Assembly (NCBI GenBank): GCA_023382455.1
Contig: JAHDVX010000009.1
Location: 80,701-120,496 of the forward strand
Direction: 5' to 3'
DNA length: 39,796 nt
From: Flavobacteriales bacterium
GTDB taxonomy: Bacteria > Bacteroidota > Bacteroidia > Flavobacteriales_F > PHOS-HE28
In this document: positions 1 through 7,971 of the stretch, one piece after another
How positions within the stretch are numbered: position 1 is the first letter of the stretch
Layout: every line of letters begins with the position of its first letter
The notes under the pieces: model-generated
Database searches by the model: none
Seen by the model: only the letters and a program-made list of their open reading frames with translations
Told to the model about the DNA's origin: nothing
Translations under genes and position numbers: made by a program

Positions 1-2465
1 TCGCACAGTTCATCGTCTTGGTGGACAAGTACGATGGAGCTGTACGGGGCCAGTTGGATCTGGCCGGAGAACAGGTTCCCCTCCAGGTCCGCCCAGCAGC
101 CATCCAAGGCGAACCATTCGTCGGAGGGTTGCTCATTGTAGACCAGTTTATGCTTGTCCGCCGGGTCGAGCGCTTGTACCTGCACTTGCTTCACCGAAAC
201 GTTGTCCAGCCAGTACATCGGATTTTGCACCGTGTTGGTGAACTGGACCATGGCCTGGTCCGTGGCACTGGCTTGGAAGATGAACTCGATGTCTCGGCGA
301 TCAGTGCCGAACGGGTAGTCCCGCTTGCCGATGGTCTCGAGGCCGGTAAGCTGGCCTTGCCCTTTCAGAGCGGCGTTGAGCTGGCCTTCCTCATTGCTGA
401 GCAGGCTGAATGAAAGCTTGTACCACAGGCCTTGTTGCACGGGGATGCTTACCGGGCTGCGCAGGCTGAATTCCGGGTAGATGTTCGCATTGGGCAGGAA
501 GGCCTTCAGCGCCCCGTTGTCCAAATGGCCGCCATCGTGGGTCACTTGGGCGTTGGTCGGCCAGCCGCCCCACCCGTTCACATTATTGTTGAAGTTGCCG
601 TTCTGCACCTGCTCGGAGGTGAGCTCAGCAGTGACGGCGACATCATTCAGATGCAGCGGGCTGGCCGTGGATCCCGCATCCTCGGACCTGGTGGCCTGCC
701 ATTCCTTCAGCGTGTAGTTGCGTTGCTCACCGGAGAACGTGTTGTGGTACCGGATGCTCAGCTCGTTGTAGGGGTTGTGGTACAGGTTATTGCTGAACGT
801 GCCGAAATCAACCGGTGCGGTGGAGCGGCAGGTGTATTGAAGCATGCAGTACTGGTCCTTGTTCAGGCAGTACAGGGTATTGCCGTAGTAGGCCTCGTTG
901 TAGGAGCTGAGGTAGTACGGCGGGGCAGCGGCGGGGCCGAGGTTGCTGGAGTAGTCGGATATGCTGATCTGCACGCCGTTGTTGAACAGCACGTTGTTGC
1001 GGATGATGTTGCCGGTGGAGGCCATGGTGTGGTCCACGTGGATGCCGCTCGACGCACAGTTGGTCACGGTGTTCCCTTCCACGATGGTGTTCTTGATGGA
1101 CGTGTTGCCGAAGTAGATGCCGTGCGAGATCTTCAGGTAGTTGGGGAAATTCGGCGCGGAGCTCTCCAGGTCGCCGTCCACGTCGAGCACCAGGTTGTTG
1201 CGGATCACCATGCCGTCCGCGTTGTCAAAGGCGATGCCCGAACCGTCGTTGAGCAGGGCCAGGCAGTGGTGCAGCACGTTGTTCTCGATCAAGGCGTCCT
1301 TGTCGGCCACGATGCCGATGTACCCCACGGTGTTGAACCGGTTGCCGGTGATGCTGTTGCCGACACCGATGGTGCGGATGCCGAAATAGCCCCAAGTGGT
1401 CTCACCCTCTCCGGGGCGCATGGCGATGTTCTCCAACGTGTTGCCCGAGAAGGAGGTGTGGTCGTCGATGATCAGCACGGCGGATCCGTCCGTGCGGGAG
1501 TATTCGCAGTTGACATAGGAATTGTACGAGCCGCTGCTGCGGATCCCGTGGTAGAGGTCCTGGAACTTGCAGTCCGTAACGGTGATGTGGTTGGCACCGC
1601 CGTTGTCCACCCCGGCGAAGGTCTGGTGCTTGAACACGATATCCTTGATGCGCACATAGGAGCGGTTCCAGGCCACGGTGGCCCCGGCCGGCCGTACGGC
1701 AGCCTCGATCATCAGGGAGTTCGGGTCGGCATTGCCGGGCGGCTGGAAGTAAAGCGTGCCGGTGTTCTCGTCATAGTACCATTCCCCGGGTGCATCAAGC
1801 TCGCTCAGCTTGTTGCGCAGGAAATAGCCCCATTGGTAGTTGCCGGGGTTGTCGTAGATGGTGGGAAAGCTCAGGGTGCCGCCGCTGAAGCCCGTGATGT
1901 TGCCCAGGTCGAAGTTCCAGTTGCTGGCCCGGATCACCGCTGTGGCACCGACCCAATACCCGTCGGGCTGGTCCAGGTCGGCATCGTGCAGGGTGGTGCT
2001 GGTGCCTTGGTCCATCCGCAGCCACCCGGTGTTGGGGAATCGGGCAAGGGTCTGGGGCTGGCCGTCCACGTAGAGCTGCTTCACCGGCCCCGTGATCTGT
2101 GTGCGCCAGATGTTGCCTTGGTGCACCACCCAGTTGCCCGGCAGGTCACTGCCCGCCACAATGGGTTTCGCCCCATTCCCGTATGCGCCGAAGAGCACTT
2201 GGGCTCCGGCCGTGCCGGAAGAGCTGACCGGCAGGGTGCCCCGGTAGATGCCACCGCGCTTCAGCAGCACTTTGTCGCCGGGTTGCAGGGCGTATTGCAC
2301 TTGGGCCAGCCGGTCCAGGGTCTGCCAGGCTTGCGCTTCACTGGTGCCGGAGTTGGCATCGTTCCCGGTGGGGGAGATGTAGTAGTTGGTCGCCTTCGTT
2401 GGTGTGGGGCACAGCAGCAAGGCGAGGCCAAGAGGCAGAAGGAGGCGAAGCGTTCGTTCGGTCAT
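1..2465 (-). CDS. Secreted right-handed parallel beta-helix protein (C-terminus off window)
   Basis: The minus-strand frame is open from an ATG at 2465 to the left edge, so about 821 residues are visible and the C-terminus is missing. It starts with a signal peptide (charged MTERTLR, then a leucine-rich core) followed by YYISPTGNDANSGTS, the usual opening of secreted beta-helix proteins. The middle is rich in Asn/Val/Ile turns such as NNLVLDVDGD and GNTVTNCASSGIHVDH, which are pectate-lyase-like beta-helix coils. Near the edge it reads PYSSIVLVHQDDELC, like the end of a jelly-roll carbohydrate-binding module. The family includes polysaccharide lyases, C5-epimerases and noncatalytic adhesins; I cannot assign a reaction. 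It diverges from the polysaccharide locus across a 119-bp gap, which suggests, but does not show, a role with that glycan. A sorting domain may lie beyond the edge. Confidence 0.85.
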   Translation of the reverse strand, partial: MTERTLRLLLPLGLALLLCPTPTKATNYYISPTGNDANSGTSEAQAWQTLDRLAQVQYALQPGDKVLLKRGGIYRGTLPVSSSGTAGAQVLFGAYGNGAKPIVAGSDLPGNWVVHQGNIWRTQITGPVKQLYVDGQPQTLARFPNTGWLRMDQGTSTTLHDADLDQPDGYWVGATAVIRASNWNFDLGNITGFSGGTLSFPTIYDNPGNYQWGYFLRNKLSELDAPGEWYYDENTGTLYFQPPGNADPNSLMIEAAVRPAGATVAWNRSYVRIKDIVFKHQTFAGVDNGGANHITVTDCKFQDLYHGIRSSGSYNSYVNCEYSRTDGSAVLIIDDHTSFSGNTLENIAMRPGEGETTWGYFGIRTIGVGNSITGNRFNTVGYIGIVADKDALIENNVLHHCLALLNDGSGIAFDNADGMVIRNNLVLDVDGDLESSAPNFPNYLKISHGIYFGNTSIKNTIVEGNTVTNCASSGIHVDHTMASTGNIIRNNVLFNNGVQISISDYSSNLGPAAAPPYYLSSYNEAYYGNTLYCLNKDQYCMLQYTCRSTAPVDFGTFSNNLYHNPYNELSIRYHNTFSGEQRNYTLKEWQATRSEDAGSTASPLHLNDVAVTAELTSEQVQNGNFNNNVNGWGGWPTNAQVTHDGGHLDNGALKAFLPNANIYPEFSLRSPVSIPVQQGLWYKLSFSLLSNEEGQLNAALKGQGQLTGLETIGKRDYPFGTDRRDIEFIFQASATDQAMVQFTNTVQNPMYWLDNVSVKQVQVQALDPADKHKLVYNEQPSDEWFALDGCWADLEGNLFSGQIQLAPYSSIVLVHQDDELC

Positions 2466-2569
2466 GACCACGGATAATGGGCCGGTGTACGCCCGGAAGG
2501 GGGCGGGGTTCCCCACTTTTCGACGGATCCCGCCTGGGCGGGGATGAAAGCATCTTTCAGCCCTTGGGA

Positions 2570-2577
2570 TAGCTTTG
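2570..2577 (+). promoter_or_regulatory. TAnnTTTG box just upstream of the GT4 gene
   Basis: TAGCTTTG matches the Bacteroidetes -7 element exactly. No TTG lies at the expected -33 position, and the box ends only 7 bp before the ATG at 2585. Transcription from it would give a leaderless or nearly leaderless mRNA. It lies in the 119-bp divergent gap between the beta-helix gene and the polysaccharide locus. It could be chance. Confidence 0.3.
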
Positions 2578-2584
2578 GCCGCTG

Positions 2585-3706
2585 ATGTCCGCACCCCTGC
2601 GCGTCCTCGTGGTAGGCCAAACACCGCCCCCTTTCGGCGGGCAGGCCATGATGGTGCAGGCCTTGTTGGACGGGCGATACGAACGGGTCGAGCTGCACCA
2701 TGTGCGCCTCCGTTACTCCGACGACATGGACAGCGTGGGCAAATTCGCCTTGCGCAAGGTGGCCGTGCTCTTTGCCACCATCCTTGATGTCTGGGTCGCG
2801 CGGTTTCGCCACGGCACCCGCATGCTCTACTATCCGCCCAGCGGGCCCAACATGGTGCCGGTGCTGCGCGATATCGTATTTCTCTGCGCCGTCCGGCCCT
2901 TCTTCAAATGGACCGTCTTCCATTTCCATGCCGGCGGGGTTTCCGGTTTCGAGCCGCACCTGCCCGCCGTGTTGCGTCCTTTCTTCCGCTGGGCCTATCG
3001 CGGCGCAGACCTTGCCATTCGTACCGCGCCGCAGAACCCGGAGGACGGCATCGCGCTTTCCGCAAAGCGGTCCATCGTGGTGCCCAACGGCATCCCCGAC
3101 ATGCGTGGCAGCGTGGTTGAGGGCACCGCTGCGGAAGGTGGACCGCTCACCATCCTTTTCACCGGCGTGCTGATCCCCTCCAAGGGCGTGCGCGTCCTGC
3201 TGGAAGCCTTCCGGCAGGTAGTGGCCCAAGGGGCCGATGTGCGGTTGGAGTTGATGGGCCGCTGGGGCGATCCGGCATTTCAGGGCGAATGCGAGGGATT
3301 CCTGCGCAACCACGGGTTGGCCGGACGGGTGACATTTCTGGGCGTGATGCACGACCGGGAGAAGCTCGAGCACTTCGCGGGTTGCGACATCTTTTGCTTC
3401 CCGAGCCATTTCGAGGCGGAGAGCTTCGGCCTGGTGCTGGTGGAGGCCATGCAATTCGCCAAGCCCGTGGTCTCCACGCATTGGCGCGGCATTCCCTCGG
3501 TGGTGCAGGACGGGGTGAACGGATTCCTGGTGCCCGTGGAGGACCCCGCCGCCGTGGCCGACCGCCTCTTGCGCCTGGTGCGGGACAAGGAACTGCGCTT
3601 GCACATGGGCATGGAAGGGCGCCGCATCTTTACCGAGCAGTTCACGTTGGAAGGGTTCCGCCGGAACATGGAGGAGGCGTTATCGGGCATTGGCGAACAG
3701 GACTGA
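2585..3706 (+). CDS. Glycosyltransferase family 4 (GT-B)
   Basis: This 373-residue cytoplasmic or membrane-peripheral enzyme should transfer a sugar from a nucleotide-sugar donor to a lipid-linked glycan. The N-terminal Rossmann half opens with LRVLVVGQTPPPFGGQ, the glycine-rich start typical of GT4. A linker near residue 180 (VVPNGI) leads to the donor half, with TGVLIPSKGV and the family's E-x7-E motif (ESFGLVLVE) near residue 280. The ATG at 2585 is required to keep the first beta strand. It is the first plus-strand gene of the polysaccharide locus; its stop is 4 bp before the ATG of the epimerase gene. The donor and linkage cannot be told from sequence. Family assignment is firm. Confidence 0.93.
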   Translation: MSAPLRVLVVGQTPPPFGGQAMMVQALLDGRYERVELHHVRLRYSDDMDSVGKFALRKVAVLFATILDVWVARFRHGTRMLYYPPSGPNMVPVLRDIVFLCAVRPFFKWTVFHFHAGGVSGFEPHLPAVLRPFFRWAYRGADLAIRTAPQNPEDGIALSAKRSIVVPNGIPDMRGSVVEGTAAEGGPLTILFTGVLIPSKGVRVLLEAFRQVVAQGADVRLELMGRWGDPAFQGECEGFLRNHGLAGRVTFLGVMHDREKLEHFAGCDIFCFPSHFEAESFGLVLVEAMQFAKPVVSTHWRGIPSVVQDGVNGFLVPVEDPAAVADRLLRLVRDKELRLHMGMEGRRIFTEQFTLEGFRRNMEEALSGIGEQD

Positions 3707-3710
3707 GCAC

Positions 3711-4730
3711 ATGAGATTGCTTGTTACCGGTGGATCCGGATTCATCGGCACCAACCTGGTGCAGCATGCGTTGGACCACGGCGTGGAGGTCCTCAATCTG
3801 GATTGGAATCCGCCCTTGAAGGCGGCCCATACACCTTGGTGGCGTGAATGGGACATCATGGACCGCGAAGCCACCAAGCGCCACCTCGCGGAGTTCAAGC
3901 CCACCCACTTGGTGCATCTGGCGGCCCGCACGGATACCGATGTGCAGGACGATATCGATGCCTATCGCCAGAACCACGAAGGCACAGCCTTGTTGCTGCA
4001 GGCCATCAAGGAATTCGGCGGTGTGGATCGACTGGTGATCACCAGCACCCAGTTCGTCTGCGAGGCCGGATACCAGCCCAAGCATGACCTGGACTTCAAA
4101 CCATTCACGCTTTATGGTGAGACCAAGCGCCGGTGCGAGATCGCCACGCGTGATGCGGGCCTGACCTGTGTGTGGAGCATCATCCGCCCCACCACCATCT
4201 GGGGGCCCTGGAGCCTTCGCTACCGCGATGTGATGTTCAAGGTGATGCGCAAGGGCCTCTATTTCCACCCGGGCAAGGCAAAGGTGGTGCGCTCTTATGG
4301 CTACGTGGGCAACGTGGTTTGGCAGATCATGCGGATCCTCGCCGCGGACCCCGCCACGGTGAACGGAAAAGTGCTCTATGTGGGCGACCCTCCCATGGAC
4401 CTGCGCGTGTGGGTGGAGGCCGTATCGCGGGAGCTGGTCCACAAGCCGGTGCGCTACATCCCCACATGGATGGTGAAGGCCCTGGCGATCACCGGTGACG
4501 TCCTGAAGTTCTTCCGCCTGCCGTTCCCCATCACCAGCGGCCGCTTCCGCAGCATGACCAGCGACTACATCACCCCGATGGACGCCACGGAAGCCGTATT
4601 GGGCAAGGCTCCCGTGGGTTTGGAGGAAGGCGTGAAGGCCACCGTGGTGTGGTATGATTCGGAGAGTGCCGCCGCACGGAAGCCCACCTTGATCGATACC
4701 CGCCAAAAGCCGATCACGCCGCATCCATGA
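3711..4730 (+). CDS. NAD-dependent nucleotide-sugar epimerase/dehydratase (extended SDR)
   Basis: This 339-residue extended short-chain dehydrogenase is likely to convert one nucleotide sugar into another in the cytoplasm. It has the NAD-binding glycine motif GGSGFIG at residues 7-13, a Ser/Thr-rich catalytic strand (ITSTQF, about 110-115) and the YxxxK pair in YGETK (Y135, K139). I chose the ATG at 3711 because the longer frame begins with a TTG inside the upstream gene and would put extra residues before the Rossmann strand MRLLVTGG. The stop overlaps the next start as ATGA, indicating translational coupling to the GT26 gene. The C-terminal substrate half is too divergent to name the sugar; UDP-glucose or UDP-GlcNAc 4-epimerase-like activity is possible but unproven. 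Confidence 0.9.
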   Translation: MRLLVTGGSGFIGTNLVQHALDHGVEVLNLDWNPPLKAAHTPWWREWDIMDREATKRHLAEFKPTHLVHLAARTDTDVQDDIDAYRQNHEGTALLLQAIKEFGGVDRLVITSTQFVCEAGYQPKHDLDFKPFTLYGETKRRCEIATRDAGLTCVWSIIRPTTIWGPWSLRYRDVMFKVMRKGLYFHPGKAKVVRSYGYVGNVVWQIMRILAADPATVNGKVLYVGDPPMDLRVWVEAVSRELVHKPVRYIPTWMVKALAITGDVLKFFRLPFPITSGRFRSMTSDYITPMDATEAVLGKAPVGLEEGVKATVVWYDSESAAARKPTLIDTRQKPITPHP

Positions 4731-5476
4731 ACGGCCTTTCCACGTCGGAGATCTTCGGTCTGAGGCTGAGCACGGGTCCGTTCAAGGACCATGTGCAGGC
4801 CATCATGGACCTTGGCCGCGCACACCGTTCTTCCTATGTCTGTTGCGTGAACGTGCACATGTGCATGGAGGCCCAGAAGGACAGCGGCTTCATGGCCGTG
4901 GTGAACGGGGCCGACCTGGCCACGGCGGACGGCATGCCCATCCTGAGAAGCCTGAACCGGTTCAACAAGCTGCGGCAGGAGCGGGTGGCGGGCAATGACC
5001 TGATGCCCGCAGTGATGGCCGAGGCGGAGAAGCAGGGCTTGTCCATTTTCCTCCAGGGTGGCGAGCAGTCGGTATTGGATACCATCCAGGCCCGTGCGCG
5101 GAAGGATTTCCCCACGTTGCGTATTGCCGGGGCTTGGTCCCCACCGTTCCGCCAGCCCACCGCCGAGGAGGAGGAGGCCGGGGTGCGGCGCATTGAGGCC
5201 AGCGGCGCCCACATCGTGCTGGTCAGCCTGGGGTGCCCGCGCCAGGAGAAGTGGATGGCCGCCATGAAAGGCCGTGTACCAGCCGTGATGCTCGGGGTTG
5301 GCGGCGCCTTCCTGCTGTATGCCGGTGTGGACAGCCGGGCACCCAAATGGATGCGCGATGCGTCATTGGAATGGCTGTACCGCTTGGCCTTGGAGCCCGG
5401 GAGGCTGTGGAAACGCTACCTGGTCACCAATTCGGCATTCATTTTGCTCTACGCGAAACGTCTGGTTCGCGGATAA
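4727..5476 (+). CDS. WecG/TagA/CpsF-family glycosyltransferase (GT26)
   Basis: This 249-residue GT26 enzyme belongs to the family that transfers N-acetylmannosamine or its uronic acid onto a GlcNAc-type polyprenyl-diphosphate acceptor, at the inner face of the cytoplasmic membrane. Family landmarks are ATADGMPI near residue 65, where the Asp is the proposed catalytic residue, and LGCPRQEKWMA near 168-178, matching the conserved GxPxQExW. The C-terminus is basic and aromatic (RLWKRYLVTN), as in membrane-associated members. It starts by a 4-bp ATGA overlap with the epimerase gene. The wecB gene at 7972 would provide UDP-ManNAc, the expected kind of donor, so ManNAc transfer is the best inference. 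ManNAcA transfer would also need a dehydrogenase, which is not seen here. Confidence 0.92.
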   Translation: MNGLSTSEIFGLRLSTGPFKDHVQAIMDLGRAHRSSYVCCVNVHMCMEAQKDSGFMAVVNGADLATADGMPILRSLNRFNKLRQERVAGNDLMPAVMAEAEKQGLSIFLQGGEQSVLDTIQARARKDFPTLRIAGAWSPPFRQPTAEEEEAGVRRIEASGAHIVLVSLGCPRQEKWMAAMKGRVPAVMLGVGGAFLLYAGVDSRAPKWMRDASLEWLYRLALEPGRLWKRYLVTNSAFILLYAKRLVRG

Positions 5477-5526
5477 GCTTCATCGAGCGACTTCATAGGT
5501 TTGTCGGCAATTTATCTTCGACCAAC

Positions 5527-5558
5527 TTGACAAAAGCATCGACGAAACGATACCTTTG
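5527..5558 (+). promoter_or_regulatory. Bacteroidetes-type promoter for the sugar transferase gene
   Basis: TTG at 5527-5529 and TACCTTTG at 5551-5558 are 21 bp apart, an exact match to the TTG/TAnnTTTG consensus. Transcription should start a few bases after 5558, which rules out the TTG codon at 5556 as the translation start and favours the ATG at 5601. Confidence 0.75.
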
Positions 5559-5600
5559 GTGCTCCGTATAAATCGTCGTGTGCGGCTATCCAGTGAAGCG

Positions 5601-6761
5601 ATGGAGAAATTGACTACCCAGACCATGGCTGATGCCCATGCACTTCCCGGGCAAAGCCATCGCCATCACCGTCCGGACCTCAACCAGGAGCTGGCCACCC
5701 TGCTTCGCTCCAGCCGCCAGCAGTTGCACAACGTGCAGCACGGCTTGCAGCGGGTGATCACGTTTGAGCCGCTCACTTCGGTAAAGGACCTGATCATCGT
5801 GGGGGAGGGGCCGGCTGCGGAGGAGATCTTCCAGTACTGTGAGGACCAGACGGTGCGGGGTTATCGCTTCCGCGGGGTTTTCCACGACCAGAGCCTTCAG
5901 GGCCCCTTGGCACCGCACCAGTTGGGAGGCATTGAGGCGGCCAAGGCCTTCGCCGTACAGAACCGGATCGATATCCTGTACTGCGCCCTGCCTGCGAAAT
6001 ACCGGGAGGAGATCACGGACCTCATGGAGTTCTGTGAACGGAACACCATCCGCTTCCGGGTCATCCCGGGCCCGGACAGCTTCATCTCCCTGGTGGAGGC
6101 CACGGACCTGACCTTCCATGGTGCCGTGCCGGTGAGCAGGCTGCGCAACGAACCGCTGGACCGCCGCGGCAACCGCCTGCTGAAGCGCTCCTTCGACATC
6201 GTCTTTTCTTTCCTGGTGATCACGCTGGTGTTCACCTGGCTCTTCCCCTTGTTGGCCCTGATGGTGAAGCTCTCCTCCAAGGGGCCGGTCTTCTTCAAGC
6301 AGACGCGTTTGGGCGAGCGCAAGAAGAAATTCACCTGCTACAAGTTCCGCAGCATGCAGATGAATGAAGAGGCGGACAGCAAGCAGGCCACCAAGGATGA
6401 TCCCCGTGTGACCCGCGTGGGCGCCTTCCTGCGCAAGAGCAACCTGGACGAGCTGCCGCAGTTCTTCAATGTGCTCCTCGGCCAGATGAGCGTGGTGGGC
6501 CCGCGGCCGCACCCCCTGAAGCTCAACGACCAGTTCCGTGACATCATCGACAAGTACATGGTGCGCCATTTCGTGCGGCCGGGCATCACCGGCTGGGCGC
6601 AGGTGAACGGCTTCCGCGGGGAGACCCGCACCCCCGAGCTCATGGAAAAGCGCGTGGAGCTCGATGTCTGGTACCTGGAGAACTGGTCCTTCAAGCTCGA
6701 CCTGAAGATCGTGGTGAAGACCGTGACCAATATGTTCCGGAAGGACGAGATGGCCTATTGA
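5601..6761 (+). CDS. Polyprenyl-phosphate sugar-1-phosphate transferase (bacterial sugar transferase)
   Basis: This 386-residue membrane enzyme would start a glycan by moving a sugar-1-phosphate from a nucleotide sugar to undecaprenyl phosphate. Residues about 60-180 form a soluble Rossmann-like CoA-binding-type domain ([14 protein letters not shown]). A hydrophobic hairpin follows at about 198-222, then the catalytic domain: KFRSMQ (248-253), LDELPQ (282-287), VVGPRPH (298-304) and [12 protein letters not shown] (326-337). WcaJ/WbaP proteins usually carry four or more N-terminal membrane helices; here they are absent and a hydrophilic, His-rich stretch (QSHRHHRP) takes their place. The ATG at 5601 is chosen because a strong promoter overlaps the longer frame. 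It has its own promoter but clearly belongs to the polysaccharide locus. Confidence 0.93.
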   Translation: MEKLTTQTMADAHALPGQSHRHHRPDLNQELATLLRSSRQQLHNVQHGLQRVITFEPLTSVKDLIIVGEGPAAEEIFQYCEDQTVRGYRFRGVFHDQSLQGPLAPHQLGGIEAAKAFAVQNRIDILYCALPAKYREEITDLMEFCERNTIRFRVIPGPDSFISLVEATDLTFHGAVPVSRLRNEPLDRRGNRLLKRSFDIVFSFLVITLVFTWLFPLLALMVKLSSKGPVFFKQTRLGERKKKFTCYKFRSMQMNEEADSKQATKDDPRVTRVGAFLRKSNLDELPQFFNVLLGQMSVVGPRPHPLKLNDQFRDIIDKYMVRHFVRPGITGWAQVNGFRGETRTPELMEKRVELDVWYLENWSFKLDLKIVVKTVTNMFRKDEMAY

Positions 6762-6810
6762 GCCTGCGCAAGGCTGAACCGGGTGAAAAATCGATCATTT
6801 CCAGGGTGCG

Positions 6811-6841
6811 TTTGACCGTACGGTGAATACCGCTATATTTG
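6811..6841 (+). promoter_or_regulatory. Promoter of rpsT
   Basis: TTTG at 6811-6814 and TATATTTG at 6834-6841 are separated by 19 bp, a textbook Bacteroidetes sigma-A promoter. It leaves a leader of under 20 bases before the rpsT ATG at 6864. Confidence 0.8.
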
Positions 6842-6863
6842 CCGCCCCTATCGAGAAAAGGAC

Positions 6864-7118
6864 ATGGCCAATCACAAGTCTTCGGAGAAACGCATTCGCC
6901 AGACCGCGACCCGCAACGAGCTGAACCGCTATCAGCACAAGACCGCCCGCAATGCGGTCAGGGCCCTGCGTGCCTCGGCCGGCAAGAAGGAGGCCGAGGA
7001 AATGCTGCCCAAGGTGAACAGCCTGTTGGACAAGCTGGCCAAGCGCAACATCATCCACAAGAACAAGGCCGGCAACCTGAAGAGCAGCCTGCAGAAGCAC
7101 GTTGCCACGCTGAAGTAA
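6864..7118 (+). CDS. rpsT: 30S ribosomal protein S20
   Basis: This 84-residue, very basic protein binds 16S rRNA early in 30S assembly. It has the S20 signature: start MANHKSSEKRIRQ, the helical TARNAVRALR segment, and the end KNKAGNLKSSLQKHV. Length is normal for the family. It has its own promoter (6811-6841) and is followed by a hairpin terminator (7141-7164), so it is a single-gene transcript lodged between polysaccharide genes. The leader before the ATG is A-rich (GAGAAAAGG), which could serve as a weak ribosome-binding site. Confidence 0.97.
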   Translation: MANHKSSEKRIRQTATRNELNRYQHKTARNAVRALRASAGKKEAEEMLPKVNSLLDKLAKRNIIHKNKAGNLKSSLQKHVATLK

Positions 7119-7140
7119 GGCACCCCCTTTCCCACATCGG

Positions 7141-7172
7141 AGCAGGTCCCTTCGGGGGCCTGTTCGCATTTT
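7141..7172 (+). terminator. Hairpin terminator after rpsT
   Basis: A ten-pair stem (7141-7150 with 7155-7164, including two G-T pairs) closes on a TTCG tetraloop, about 22 bp after the rpsT stop. The following T tract is short and interrupted (TTCGCATTTTC), so efficiency may be moderate. Confidence 0.65.
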
Positions 7173-7257
7173 CGGCGGTCCGGTTTTCGGGCCGCTGGTG
7201 CGAAAGGGGGCGGCGGCCGGGCAGGAAGGGAAAAATCATGGCATCTTTGGCCAATCC

Positions 7258-7971
7258 ATGGAAGGTGGGGATCAACCGGCCAGGCACCGCCTGACCATTC
7301 CGGAGTGGGACGAGGGCGACCGCCCGCGGGAGCGGATGCTCGCCCACGGTGCCAAGGCCTTGTCCGATGCCGAGCTGGTGGCCGTGCTGCTCCGCTCGGG
7401 CACCCGCGACCTCAGCGCCCTGGACCTGGCCCGCCATCTACTGAACGAGGCCGGCAACGACCTGAACAAACTGGCGGCCCGCACACCCGCCGAACTGATG
7501 AAGCGCAAAGGCGTGGGCGAGGCCAAGGCCTTGGCCATCGTGGCCGCGCTGGAACTGGGCATGCGCCGCAGGAGTACCGGCGCCCCGGAGCGCGAACGCG
7601 TACACACCAGCGCCGTGGCCCATGAAGTGCTGCGCCCCAAGATGGCCGACCTGCCCCATGAGGAGTTCTGGGTGATCCTGCTGGACCGGGGCTTGCGCGT
7701 CCAGGCGGTGCAGCGGGTCAGCATCGGCGGCATCCACGGCACGGTAGCCGACCCCAAGGTCATCTTCCGCATGGCACTCGAGAAGGGGGCCTCCTGCCTG
7801 GTCCTGGGCCACAACCACCCGAGCGGGCAGCTGCAGCCCAGCGAGGAAGACATCCGCCTGACCCGGAAGCTGGTGGAAGGCGGCCGCATGCTCGATATCC
7901 TCGTCCAGGACCACCTCATCGTCACCTCGGCAGGCTACTACAGCTTCGCCGACAACGGACAATTGCATTGA
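7258..7971 (+). CDS. radC: RadC family JAB/MPN-domain protein
   Basis: This 237-residue protein has an N-terminal helix-hairpin-helix part (RKGVGEAKALAI, about 82-93) and a C-terminal JAMM domain. The full zinc-site motif is present: HNHPSG followed by S and D at the correct spacing (H-x-H-x7-S-x2-D). RadC was once tied to DNA repair, but its true substrate remains unsettled. I prefer the ATG at 7258; upstream in-frame sequence back to a GTG at 7198 shows no conserved residues. Its stop codon directly abuts the ATG of wecB at 7972, so the two are probably cotranscribed. A CATCTTTG sequence at 7242-7249 resembles a -7 box but lacks a -33 partner. Confidence 0.93.
   Translation: MEGGDQPARHRLTIPEWDEGDRPRERMLAHGAKALSDAELVAVLLRSGTRDLSALDLARHLLNEAGNDLNKLAARTPAELMKRKGVGEAKALAIVAALELGMRRRSTGAPERERVHTSAVAHEVLRPKMADLPHEEFWVILLDRGLRVQAVQRVSIGGIHGTVADPKVIFRMALEKGASCLVLGHNHPSGQLQPSEEDIRLTRKLVEGGRMLDILVQDHLIVTSAGYYSFADNGQLH

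Noticed and set aside
432-2477. 681-codon open frame on the plus strand
   Set aside because: It is the antisense of the beta-helix gene. Its protein is Val/Gly/His-rich without domain pattern, while the minus frame has a signal peptide and beta-helix coils.
6757-6775. AGCCT/AGGCT hairpin after the sugar transferase as a terminator
   Set aside because: The stem has only five pairs and no T tract follows directly.
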